A stretch of 64,000 bases of DNA from Conoideocrella luteorostrata (taxonomy: Eukaryota > Ascomycota > Sordariomycetes > Hypocreales > Clavicipitaceae), in the NCBI GenBank assembly GCA_032433595.1, contig JASWJB010000026.1, positions 124,001-188,000 of the forward strand, written 5' to 3'. Below are positions 36,680-48,420 of this stretch, one piece after another. Numbering within the stretch: the first letter of the stretch is position 1; each line of letters starts with the position of its first letter. The position numbers and the translations under genes were made by a program. The notes under the pieces are model-generated. The model worked only from the letters and a program-made list of their open reading frames with translations, did no database searches and was not told the DNA's origin.

Positions 36680-39132
36680 TGGAACGTCGATATGCGCCTC
36701 TGCGGCCTTGGAGCCCCGGCGCTGAAGCAAAGGAGCTGGAGCGCGAGCCCGATCCGTCATCGGAAATGAAAGGCGTGCGGGTCAGCGTTTCTGTTGCATG
36801 CAACAACTGCCGACGGAGAAAAACTAGAGTAGGCTTCTTTGTTATCCTCTGGATTATGGTTTTAACAATAGTTTGCAGTGTGATGGCCTCCGGCCCATTT
36901 GCTCCAACTGTCGAGACAAAAAGAGTCGATGCGAGTATCGAAACGAAAAAGGTCTATCAAAAGAATCAAAAAGTCTTATCGTTGAAATGGTTCAAATGCT
37001 GGGTCGGCTGCCCAGCGCGGAGACTCTGCAGTATCTAGATGAGTTGAAGAACGAGGCCGACGCGGCAAAGATTCTATCGACACTGAGAGGGGGCTTGACA
37101 AGCAAACAACCCGAAGCAGATACTTCAACTAGAGCTCCCAATACTGATATCAATGACCCGATTAATGCCACAACTTCGTCACCGGGGTGGCAGACGCCGT
37201 ATCCTAAAGCCTATCCAGGAATAGCCGGTCGCTATGTAGATGTATTCCAAACTGATTCAACATATGAGGTGATGGAATCTTCAACTCGCGACCTCGACCT
37301 CCCCCATGCAGACAAGTGAGTACAACTGGGCTGAATTTATATGGGAAATTAATCACGGGCCTGGGCTAACTCGTATAGTCTTGTGACCGATCAACAGTCT
37401 GCTCATTTATTGGCTTACTCGGCAATCCAGCAAGACGAAGAAGTAATGTTGGAATTATGTGATCCTCGGCTGCGAAAATTAAACATTCGTCATTGGACAA
37501 ACGTCAACATAGACAATGAGCTGGCAACTAGATGCATATCTTTATACTTAGAGACTGACCACCCTCTCTTAGGGCATTTCAACCCTGACTTGTTCGTCTC
37601 TGACTTAACTTCCGAGAAGGATGACTATTGTTCGTCACTTTTAGTTAATTCATTGTTATACTGGGCTTGCGTATGATTGAATCTCTTCCACCATGAAGAT
37701 AACTACTAAGCATTCTCTTAGCAAATGTATAGTGCCCTCGATCCACAAACAGATCAACTAGCAATATTCTTCTGCGAGGAAGCGGAGCAACACTGGATGG
37801 ATGAGCGTGGAAAGGGAAATGATTCGATGATAATTCTCGCGGCGACTGAGTTCTTATGCCTAGGCTACTTGGGACAAGGCAGGGACCATTCAGTATTACG
37901 ATACCTTACCGAGGCAGCAAACATGGCAGATCGAATGGCCCTATTCACTACGGAAGGGCCTATGGACGGCAAGCGGATAACCGCCCATATCAATACCGTT
38001 GGTGCAGACAAGACGGCGCTTATGTACACAGCATGGGGCATCTTTGGCTGGCTAACGTGAGTATATCTTCGCCTCAGCCAATGAGTTATCACGGGGCTAA
38101 TACTTAGAAAAAGGCTAATGTCTCTCTTTTACCACCAACCTGGTATACTATGCCCAAAGTTTCCTCCCCGGGTTCCCATCCCTAAAAGAGATACGCTGGA
38201 TGTATCAAACGGTGCTTTCGGCCACAGCACCGAGAACGTACCTTCCCTGCCGGTGTATATGGGAGATACATTTACATACCTCTGTCGATTTTGGACTATT
38301 ATGCGTGAAGTTAGTTGGGTATACCACACTCAAGGCCAGCAGCCTTGGGGGCTGAGCGGCGCTTCAGAGTTCGCCGAGTTCAAATTTCGCGAGCTACTTG
38401 CTTGGAGCAATAGCCTCCCTGACCAGCTTTCTGCATATGAACACAGTCAGCACCACCATGTACAAGTCATGCAGTGAGTCTCAACATGAACTACACGATA
38501 TAACTTGTTTTGCTTGAACTAAGAAACATACTCGCAGTCTCTGGCTTCACTCTGCAGTCCTTGACATATTTCGTCCCTTAATGCGTGACGAATTACAAAG
38601 ATCGAGATGTCTCAAGACTTTCAACAATAATGCTTGCACCCCGAAAGCTATATGCCACTTTTCAACATTAAGACTGAAGAGACTCATTGTAAACTATCGC
38701 TTGAATTTTAGGGCTTCCAGTTTCACCTTCTTGTGGCACACTGCGCTTATATACGTTGCTAATGCCCTGCTGCAAAACGAAAAAGGGGGAAACTGGTACT
38801 CTTGTCTGCTACTTTGCTTGTACGGCTATCAGAAATTAAGCCGCTCATGGCGCGTTGCTGAAGCAATCACAAAGGGGATTCTATCCATGACACTTCGTAA
38901 GGGCGACATATCAAGTATTGCGGCACGCCGCATTCTCCTCGATTTTAAGAACAGGACCCCTGATAGCATCTCTGGAGGAATCCGCGCGACCTTCATGGTG
39001 GACCTTGACCGAGCTTTGTCGGAACCCAGCTCTGCCACAGTGGAGTATCTTGCAAGTCAGTTTGAGGGCAATGCGATACTGGATGAGTACACCAACATAT
39101 TTGACAATAGCAAGAGGAGAGAAGAAAGATAG
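36679..39132 (+). CDS. Zn2Cys6 transcription factor with fungal MHR domain
   Basis: Six exons: 36679-36828, 36879-37315, 37379-37670, 37722-38056, 38108-38473 and 38538-39132. All five introns (50-64 nt) are GT...AG and the coding total is 725 codons. The binuclear zinc cluster is split by intron 1: ACNNCRRRKTR|CDGLRPIC, then SNCRDKKSRC, giving all six Cys with CX2CX6CX6CX2CX6C spacing. A short linker and a dimerisation-like helix (SLIVEMVQMLGRLPSAETL) follow. The middle homology region has the pattern of nitrate-regulator-type factors: CISLYLETDHPLLGHFNPDL, then SLLVNSLLYWACQMYSALDP across intron 3. Later MHR blocks are present (AANMADRMALF, ALMYTAWGIFGWLT). Every exon joins in frame with no lesion, unlike many neighbours. 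It may regulate nearby genes, but that is inference. Confidence 0.9.
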
Positions 39133-40825
39133 GCTGAGAAGAAAGGTGATAGAGAGAGCTGGGTAGAAGAACCACTACTGTCGTTATATACTTAAGAAGA
39201 TTTCAGTCAACCACGCTGCAGAGGGTCAACCCCCTTGTTGAGATGCGGATAGTTCAGGTCAGGAAGATTAGTGCCGTAAATAGCTAAAATTACGAGGCAA
39301 GTTCCGCTGTAACGGTATGAGCTATAATGAGGTTATTAGCTAGGGGTCCACGGATAACCCCGTCAACCGGAAGATATGGAGGAATTCGCCGGTTTAGTGA
39401 AGTCAGAATCTAGGGATAAGAAGGAAGGAATTTCCCTTCAATTTGGAAGGCATCGCACATCATCAGAATCGTCACATTCAATTCAAATCTATCTATTCCT
39501 TCCAACTTTCCACTATGCCATTGCCATTGCTCTGGCCTCGATAACGTAACACCTCTAGGGCTGCGATGGTGCCCAGCGTGACCCGTTTCATGGCTTCTAC
39601 GTCGCCACCGCAGATATCGCGCCACAATCTGTAAATATGGTTCAAGTACGTAAGGTTTGGCTAAAGTCGATGTAAACATTTAATCAAGAAGCGACACTGC
39701 TAGGAGATAATTAGGATATTACCTCGTCACACTTTATGTCAATAAGTTAATGAATAGTACCTAGTTAGACACCGCTAAATAGTCCTAGAATAGCGAGAAG
39801 AGTATTAAGCGCAGTGCTGTGCTTCTTGTGCTTCGAAAGTTAGTTAAAGAGTTTCCTACTGTTCGCGTTCGTTACAAGCCTACCTAACTATAAGTTTTCA
39901 AAGAAGGGGTTCTCTATGCCAACTAGTCCTTAGAACTGTCTAATAGTAATATAATATTCTCTGTCATCTAGCGCTTTCTGGTAGTTATAGCTACTAGTTA
40001 GTAGAATTCGCAGGTTATTACTAAGATCTGCTCCACATTAACATAAGCTACTTGTCTTTAGATACTACACACTATTAAGACATAGATTAATAATCTATCT
40101 CTTCTTAGAGCCTTGCAGCACCCTGTTAGCCGCCGCAAGTCAGTCATAGCCTGTCAGAGACTACCACTTGTGAGGGCATTCAGGGACCACGTGACGTAGT
40201 GAGGCTAGGGATGCACCTCCGGCCACTGGAGGAGAGTATCATGCAGCTAGCAAACTCTTCACTGCGGGGTAGCGGCGAAGCATAAGTAGGAAGGAGGAGA
40301 CCAGATCTTGAGAAGGGCAGAGATTAAGACCGTTCACAATAGAGTGCTACCTTATTGCTACGAAGCTGCGAATACATCAGGAGTCTTGTCTATCACTCTG
40401 CTATATCAGAACCCAAGTCGTGACATTGATCTACCTATTTACGACACTGATTATCCTGACAGGGAGCTATTCTCGTCTCAACAATACTCTTCCCCGATAT
40501 CCTTGGGTGCATCGTTAGTTCACGAGTTGGAATAGATTGGAGAGGTTTAAATTCTTGTGCATTGATGAGAACGCTGTGTTACATTGATGATTGAGGAGGA
40601 ATTCCTCGTCTGACGGTCCTGTCCAAATCCCCCCACAAATACCCCTACAATCTGAGACACGCCTGTCTCGGATTCCTGCCTTGGCCCAGAGGCCACATAT
40701 CCTTTCTGTCACTGCCCGTGTATCCACGCATCCACTCACACACACATGTTATCCAACATCACGACCCGGCGAGGGTCATCGCAAGCGGTGGTCTCTGACA
40801 TAACCACTTTAATATGAAATATTAT
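39133..40825. other. AT-rich, TA-dense spacer between convergent genes
   Basis: About 1.7 kb. The part at 39700-40130 is rich in TAG, CTA and TTA words with no usable frame, which resembles sequence mutated by RIP. A frame at 40308-40535 is protein-like but unrecognised. No gene is supported; it may hide a decayed transposon. Confidence 0.45.
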
Positions 40826-43244
40826 TTATTGAAACGCATTAGGCCATTTCTTCTGCGCGTCCAGAACGGCGGTCCTCAGCGAACCAATGCTCGGTGATGT
40901 CTCATTCACCACAAACCCGCCGTACTGCCAGGTCTTTTCAAATTGCCGAATTCTGTTATTCAGTGCCCCCTGATCTAGGCTCCCTTTCTGGATAGCATCT
41001 TTCAGTCCATCGATAAAGATCGACCACCTTGGTCGATAATATGAACGGATCAAACCAGACCATGATTTAGCAGCATAATCATTTAGACTCCCCGCATTCC
41101 AATTCCAAACAGTAATTTGGCTGCGAGCATTAAATGACATCAATTTAGCATTTTTTGTTTGGGTTGCCCAATTTTGTGACCCTTTAAGCCATCTTTCGAG
41201 TGTGAAATGCCTATTCTGCGAAAGAACAGTGTCAATCCCGGTAAGCAGATCCAGTAGTTGTTCGCCAGCGGCAGAGAGATTGCAGACGATGGACTTAACA
41301 GAGCAGCTGTTATACGCAGTGACCAAGTTATTGTAAAAAATTATAAAGAAGTTGCTCATGGCCTGTCGTGTCACATCTGTGAGATCGAGTTGAAAAGCCG
41401 GAATATCCCAAAGCTCATTCTTAGCAGACGCCGCGTTAATCATCAGTCTCCATGCCTGTTTGAGGACCTTTGGGTCGTAGTGAAGTGCTGTTGGGGGCGG
41501 ATAATGGCCGGTTCTATTTACTAGACCATTGAGGGCCGGGGCTATTTGATATAATGCGACTCCGACGCTGGGAATTTGTGGATTGACATTGTTGTAGATA
41601 TTGCTGCGTAGAAGCTCCCAAGCCTGAAACAGTGATTGGGGAAGGGTTGAAATTCCTGCATATCTTCGCGCAGTCCAGAATTTGATATAGCTCTGGGTCT
41701 CAATCGGGGTAGCAGACCACGCTTGGTCAAATATAAGGTCAAACATGACGTCATTGCCCTCATAGCCTTCCGGCGCCAACCCGAACCCAACCAAAGAGTC
41801 TGATGCCTGAAGCGCATGCATCGTATCCTGCGTAATTTTCGACATTTGCCCGTATAAGGCCATATTACCACCAAAGTCCAGTAGCTGGCACCAAATCCAG
41901 GGTCTACCAGCAAAGCTTTGCGTCCGCTTCCATACAGGGGCCGCTTCAGCATACAAGTCAAGAATTATCATGCTCGTCTTGTCTTTCACCCCACCTAAGT
42001 ATGCATTAATTCGTTCTTGGGTCCAGAAACCTGGATTATTGTAAAAGAGCCAACCTTGCATGAGCCATATAGCCGCAGGGTTCGCATCCGTCACGTAACC
42101 GTAAGTGGTCTTGGAGATGTTTTCAAGATAAAATGTAGAGGTAGATGCTGGTGACATTTCGTTAAACTGATCAAGAGTGTAAACATTCGTAACGTTACCA
42201 TATGCCTGAATCTGCTTTTGAATGAAAGCGCGCTGAATCTGGCCGAACAAGGGATCTTGAGGGTTCAGGAACATCGCGTGGGTATATTGGTCTGGCATAT
42301 CGATCCATTTGGGAGCTATTGTGAAGTTTGAACCAGGATGAGCCGTACGAAGTCCATATGGGACGTACCCCGTGAATGCTGGCAGCACAGGAGTAATACC
42401 TAGCTCAACCATTCGGCCCACAATCTTCTTTTGAAGCGTAAATTGAGCTTCAATCCATTCTTTCGGAACGTCTCCGACGCCACCCCAGGAGCCTCCGACG
42501 TTACCAAATCGGTTCCAAGCTTGAAATGCCGGACCACTGAAAAATGAGATAACATCGGCTTCCTTCATGCCCATCTCGGTCAAAGTGTCGAGAAGGATTT
42601 TTTCATAGCCTAGCCAGGCAAGTTGTATATTGACGCCTCGCAAGGCTGCCCAATCGAGCTGTCTTTCCCAGTCTTCCCAAGTGTTCCAGGCGTACGAGTA
42701 GGAAAATGAAACTATAAATGTGTCACAAATTACTCCAGCGCCACGTTTCTAACGGGAATTTGAGATTTTCCTTACCAGTATTTAGATTATACCTCCAAGG
42801 CACAACACTCAAGCCAGTAAAAGGAGTATCGACCTTGGGCAGGATGTCCGGAACTTTAACATGGCTGTCCGCGAACATAAAATCATCTAGATAGAGGGCG
42901 TTCTGTGCGTAATGACGCAAGCTTTATAACGGGTATGTGAGCACATCTTAGAAATCAGCATCGGGGCGTTGACGTCCTTACCCTCTGGCTAGAGCATTTA
43001 GGGAAGTCCCCTGGACATGAATTTTGCCGTTAGATGAAGTTGAGACAGTGTAGTTGTCTTTTTTAGGTTGGCTCCATCTAGAAGGTCGGACCTGCGTCCC
43101 AGTAACGGCAAACTCGAACTGGTCACCGTGACCCGCAAATAGTCGGTCGGCAAGTTTTTTAATACCCTCGGTCGATAGCTGAGGATCTGCGGAACAAAGT
43201 GCAGGGGCTGCCAAGAAATGCAAGACAATATAGTGTAATCTCAT
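40826..43244 (-). CDS. GH89 alpha-N-acetylglucosaminidase (NAGLU-like), secreted
   Basis: Three minus-strand exons: 43244-42982, 42921-42776 and 42711-40826, with introns of 60 and 64 nt (GTAAGG...AAG, GTAAGG...TAG), giving 764 residues, close to human NAGLU. The signal peptide (MRLHYIVLHFLAAPALCS) is cleaved before DPQLSTEGIKKLADRLF. Family marks in order: SLNALARGLRHYAQNAL, VSFSYSYAWNTWEDWERQLD, GVNIQLAWLGYEKILLDT, FFSGPAFQAWNRFGN, TLDQFNEMSPAS (first catalytic Glu, equivalent of human E316), WIWCQLLDFGGNMALYG, and GFGLAPEGYEGNDVMFDL (second catalytic Glu, equivalent of human E446). The enzyme removes terminal alpha-linked GlcNAc from glycans. Both catalytic residues are intact. It sits between AT-rich gene-poor spacers, unusual for a housekeeping hydrolase, so it is probably accessory. 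Confidence 0.93.
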
Positions 43245-44166
43245 AGTGGTGGTTAAACAGATAGTAAGCTGATTAACAAAAAGATGTCTACCGTGATTTT
43301 CTATCTCTACTGGACTGTACGGAATAGACAATGCTTACATTATAACTACGTGGATAATGAGGAATTTTGCATTAAAACAGTCTTCAGAGCCTCAGTGTTT
43401 CCTAAATCTTCCACCGATATGCTCCGCTTGCATGAGAACGGCATATGATACGTTACCAAGCCTTGAAGAAACAACGTATTATTAGTTTATTATTTATACT
43501 AAATAATACTAGAGCCTTTAATTATATCCTGTTGACCCCATCGCAAACTAGGAACCTTCTTCAAACGGCTCTAGATCTAATACTAGAGTCTTAAGAGCTG
43601 TTTAATTAGGAAGGTTGCATAAACTATTAAGGTTCTTGAGCCCTGGCGCCGGTCCAGCTGCACTAACACTAAAAACTTAGTGGCTATCTAATTAATCAGA
43701 GCGTTGCTGTGGCGTGTTTGAGATGTTACTGCAGTAGCATTCTAAAAGGCGTAACTATAGCCCCCTAAATAAGATTTGCTTTAGTTGTTTAAAACCAAAC
43801 ATTAACGCCACATTAACAAGAAAGAGAGGGGAGCTGTATGCATAGCAATGTTAAGGACTCGAGCTTAAGCTCGTATTTCTGTAAACGCGCGCTGCTGGCC
43901 CAGAACGGAGGGGTAAGATAGGCGTATCCCTGTTAGGGGCTTACCTTAGCGCCGTAGCTTAGCGGCGCGGAGAAGAGAGGAAGAGAGCTTCTCGCTCTCT
44001 TCTTCTTTCCCTTCTTCTCCCTTAAGCTTATAGATTTTACTTGTTTGCAGATAACCCAAGGCCAGTCCATTACAGGCAACTACTAAAGCAGTAAACCTTC
44101 TCATTTAAAATATATTCTATTTACTTTTATAAAGTTAAATTAACGAATACTTATTTAGTATTTAAT
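43245..44166. other. AT-rich spacer with repeat-like sequence
   Basis: No gene is supported. A TTA/TAA-rich part (43480-43640) is followed by a more structured part with a palindrome (CGAGCTTAAGCTCG at about 43859) and a GAGA/TCTC-rich hairpin-like stretch. That stretch is listed as a dispersed repeat below. Confidence 0.5.
43976..44085. repeat. Dispersed repeat, copy A
   Basis: A purine-rich GAGAAGAGAGG block and its CTCTCTTC complement are followed by a linker, then TTGTTTGCAG and CCCAAGGCCAG...TTACA. The same order of blocks recurs at about 62416-62530. The two copies are diverged but clearly related. Confidence 0.6.
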
Positions 44167-44168
44167 TA

Positions 44169-44484
44169 CTGTCGAGACCGAAATTGTTGTCCGCCCTGAC
44201 TATGTTTATTTATTACAGGCACGGACCGCGCACTGACAAACCGTGGCTAGTACCGTGCTACTAGTATCACTGTGAGAGGCACGTACCCCGCCAACCGGAT
44301 TAATTTAGGCAACCATAACACCAGCCAAATTTGGCTTGTTAGCATTCAGCAGCCAAAACTGGCTTTCTAAAAAGTACGCAGTAAAGTGCGTATTACACCG
44401 TGTCAAGCCACATTGTGCCACTACAAGTCCGTGCCTACAATTAATAAAGAAAGTGGGAGCGGACAATAATTTCGGTCTTGACAG
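44169..44484. mobile_element. TA-flanked MITE with about 60-bp terminal inverted repeats
   Basis: The left end (CTGTCGAGACCGAAATTG...) and the right end are inverted copies. The outer 26 bp differ at only two positions (CTGTCRAGACCGAAATTR then TTGTCCGC). The match continues imperfectly through a TTTATTA-rich segment to GGCACGGAC at 44219-44227, mirrored by GTCCGTGCC at 44427-44435. Both ends are flanked by TA (44167-44168 and 44485-44486), the target duplication of Tc1/mariner/Fot1-type elements. The 316-bp interior has no coding frame, so it is non-autonomous. Confidence 0.85.
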
Positions 44485-44486
44485 TA

Positions 44487-46724
44487 ACTTAACTTAGTAG
44501 TTACCTAATAACACCCGCTTGCACTTGGCTGTGCGTGCGAATATATGTGTGTGGGGCGTGGCTAATTACCCCACCGTGTGGTTGCGACATTAATTAGTGG
44601 CGGCATTAATGGGTGCCAGGTGACTCGTAGTAGGTACGTAGTATTGCGCCGATTCATAGCTAGTCCACCAATGGCTTGCAACATTCACGTGCCAGCGCTC
44701 GGTCAGCATGTGTCACGGTGGATAACTAATAGATAACACTCTACGACTAATAACCACCTCATGCGCTAAAAGTCAATTCTCGAGCCCTATATTTCATGTT
44801 TGTAGGGGAAAGTGGCCCGTTCCTGGACTGGTCTGCTGGGAGTTGTTTTTGATAAATACCAGAACAGACAAAATTGGTGTGGTGTATGAGGCTTTCTGCC
44901 CAATAGCTTACAATGGCTGTTTAAGCTGTGCCACAGAATTGAGTTTGCATTTTGCTGATAAATACAAGAGCCAAAATCGGCGATTAGTCAGTCCTTTATC
45001 AGGTAAACCGCCGGTTTTAGCTTATGATGAGGTTCAGCCTCCACTAAGGCCATTACTAGTATGTTGAGGTGCATTGAAGACTTGGTTGTCCAGCACTAAG
45101 ATTTCAGATGCCAACAGGCGGACGCTGAATCTGGACAGCCTTGTACACTGCTATAAATTTGCTGTCGTCGTCCGTGTGCTCCTTGTTTACATCATTTTGA
45201 ACGTGGTGGTATTCCATTACCGGCATCGCCATGGGTTATCCGCCACCCTGAATTCCCAGCGGGCAATCCTGCCAGAGAAAGACTTTTCGTTAAAGGCTAC
45301 CGAGAGTGAAAATCAACTTTTTAATAGTGGCTAAAATGATCTGTGAATGGTTTCAGCTAAAAGTTTCCAGTTGAACGATATTGTCAATGAAAAATATATC
45401 TGGAATCTGCGATACAGCACGTTATCGCAGCTTATGTCGGGGCTATTTTAGTGAGTATTCTTATATTAATTATGCAAGATGCTACTATTGCTGTAGAGAA
45501 GCTGTTTGAAAAGAGCTTCAAATTAGAAATAGGGTAGGTAGCCGTCCTTGATGGAGGTGTTATAACCATTATTTACATGCTGCATAATAAACAGACTGCA
45601 ATTCTTTCCATCTTGTAGACTTTTTGTTTAACATAAGTGGTTACGCGTAATGTCTACATACGTAGATGTTGACATTGACCATTTGTAATACTCTCCAGAC
45701 TTTATTTTTATATATCAGTATTTGCTCTCAATTGGCATTCAATGTGACTTTAAAACAAAGCATCTTCCTATCGTCTAAATTATTAATTGAGTTACAACCT
45801 TCGGTCTATGACAAATCGTAACCTTCTATGTACTCTGACTAGGAAGCTTTCCCGTATCTGCCAACTTAAATCCCTGACCTGTCTTATCTCTTTGAATCAA
45901 TCCAAGTCGTCATAAGAAACTTGATATAACTTGTAAATGTCCATCTATTTAATCGGTTGGGTTTTGAGACAACCCTCCGGGTACAATGACGGAATTCCTA
46001 GATAGTGACCATCTATAAAAAGAGGTCTAATTCCTCGTCAATTAAATAGAATACAAGGACAATTCCGCTGCATTCAGACATCCATAGCTGCTCACTTGTG
46101 ACAACTACATTATTTAAAGAAGAAAATGTGGCCTATGGGGAAAGGATAACAAAATTACTCTTAGAAAAGCGCTGCGACCAAGTCCACATTACGAACGAAT
46201 GCTACAAAGAGCTGCAGAGTCGAAATTCGCTCATCTCCCCAACCCATCCAAATTTAAAATTGCCTTTTATCTACAACTCCTCAACGCGTACTGAGAGGTA
46301 GTTCAGAGCTTGTTGAGAGGCAGCTATTATATATTGCGTGCCAAACAAGCTACGACATGTTTGCCGAAAGTTCTGTGCGGCAAATGCCCCGTGGGCTTTG
46401 TACACGGTGACCTCCCGCTGCGATATTTTAGGTGCTGCGTGACAGTGAATGCTGCCTGAGGATGCGCTAAATGCCCCGCTTTGGGACGTTTCTGTTTCGG
46501 CCGCCACGCCTGTGTTCTTTCGCTAGCTTATTCGGCTCACCAAGAACCCCGAGTGTCGTTGTGCTTGCATTTTATCAGGCTCAGCCTATGCCCATGCCTA
46601 TACGTGCGAAATTGGCGCCAAGATTTACTGCCGGATGCTCTTAGAGGTACGTCTGTAGAATTGCCAACGCTAGCTACCCGCCACTGATACGTCTGCTGGC
46701 TGGATAGCATACAAATCGAATGCC
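44487..46724. other. AT-rich gene-free interval
   Basis: About 2.2 kb. Two adjacent frames (44843-45067 and 45074-45334) lie in the same phase separated by a stop, with a hydrophobic piece (VVVRVLLVYIILNVVVFHY), and may be a decayed membrane-protein fragment; I cannot name it. The rest (45400-46100) is very AT-rich. The last 200 bp precede the kinase gene. Confidence 0.4.
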
Positions 46725-48420
46725 ATGTCGTCCGCGCGCCCTTCTCATGTGCCAACTGAGCCCCCTCTCGAATCTTTTCGAGATGAGATGAAAGGCAACA
46801 CCATCCGAAACGTCAATGATCTCTTCGCCAAGTACTTCGAGGGGAAGTCCTGGTCCGTGGACGTCCAGAACAAATTGCAAGAAACAAAGTCGGCCGACAT
46901 CGTCAGCAAGTTGTCTGCCGGTGTCTCTGGCATTGCTCAATTCGACGCGCTCGCAGAATGGCTTGCTGAGTTCCAAAACCTGTTCTTCACAGTCGACCAG
47001 TCCGGCTACCGCTTCCACAGCCAGCCGTTCAGCAGCACGGGTAGCACACCTTGGACTAGTCTCTATCTCGAGACATCCCATCTCCAATCCGTTGCAGGCA
47101 GCACCCGAGTGTTTGGTGAATTCCATCATGATGGCACCTCCGCCCTGGATGATGACGGTGACGAAATTTTGCGCTTCTGCGGGCGAGCACTGCAGCTGTT
47201 CAAAGTCCAGTCGGCCCGATGCTTTGTGCATGGGTTCCTGGTCCGCGGCACTACGCTGGAACTCTGGGTTTTTGATCGCTCGGGGGCCTATAGTAGCAAG
47301 AAGCTCGACCTGGCACAGAAACCTGACCTACTGGTGCGGACTATGGCCAGTTATACTCTGATGAGTGATGAGGAAGCTGGGTTCAACACTTTTGTAAAGC
47401 GTCTTGCACCTGGCCCGGACAGTTACATCACATTTAATCAGCGTGACAATTTCCACCTTCGACCAGAGTTGATTGCAAAGGCGGACTACATAGTCGGGCC
47501 CGGAACAACCTGCTATGTAGCTTCGACTTCGACAACCGGGGAACCAGGCATCGTCATCAAATTTTCCTGGCGAGAGGAGGAAGAGCCGACTGAGTGCCGC
47601 CTACTGAAGCTGGCGCATGAGCGCCACGCGTGGGGAGTCATCCAGCTCCTGGGCTATCAGGACCTGGTGAATATCGCCGACCTTCGCCGGGGGCTGGACT
47701 TACCTCAAACATTTGTCAACCGGACATTCTCGTGCGTCGCTACTACCCCTCTTGGTCGTCCGATCCGACAGTTCACATCAATTTCTGAGCTTTTGGAGGT
47801 CTTCCGCGATCTTGTCAAAGCCCTTCAATCTCTATACATGAATGCAAGGATCCTCCATCGCGACGTCGCCATTAAGAATTTTAATCATGACTCCGCAGCA
47901 CAGCGCAGACAGCCCCAAGGGTGTGTTGCTTGATTTCAACTTCGCACTGGATCTCGACAATGTCCGTCCTATTGAGCCAATGGTTGGGTCAGATGGGTTC
48001 ATGGCTATTGGCATTCTCTCTGGACAACGCCATACTTATCGTCACGACTTGGAGTCCCTGTTCTACGTATTTCTATGGATCGCTATTGCGAACGACCGAG
48101 TGCATGACGAAGCGAACGACATACTGAAAGGCATGCCAAAGACGTCACGGCTCTGGAAGTGGTGCAGCATGGATTTCAGGGCCGTCGGAAGGGACAAGGC
48201 CGCCGACATGAGTCCTGAGGGCTTTGAAGGAATTCTAGATGAGTTTTCCCCCGACTTTGCTTCTCTTCGAGGTCTGGCAAAGGAGCTACACGCGCTCATC
48301 TTCCCTATGCACGATGAGAAGATCTTCACGGGTACTGAGATGGACCAAGTTGCTGTTCAGAGGCTCTATGATGGCATGGCGGGTGCTTTCAACAGGAGTG
48401 CCCTGGCATTCCAGGGTTAG
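46725..48420 (+). pseudogene. FunK1-type protein kinase with a one-base frameshift
   Basis: A FunK1 family kinase of about 565 residues read in two frames. The first (46725 to about 47880) runs from MSSARPSHVPTEPP through the typical N-terminal region (VHGFLVRGTTLELWVFDRSG, FNTFVKRL, YIVGPGTTCYVASTS, IVIKFSWREEEEPTECRLL) to the catalytic loop ARILHRDVAIKN. The second (about 47881-48420) continues with LIMT, the metal-binding segment GVLLDFNFALDLD, and FunK1 C-lobe features (GSDGFMAIGIL, HRHDLES-type YRHDLESLFYVFLW, KWCSMDF). The shift lies in the T-run at 47879-47882, where one T too many breaks the frame right after the catalytic Asn. No GT...AG pair explains it. Everything else is intact, so it is either a very young pseudogene or an assembly error in a homopolymer. 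Confidence 0.8.
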
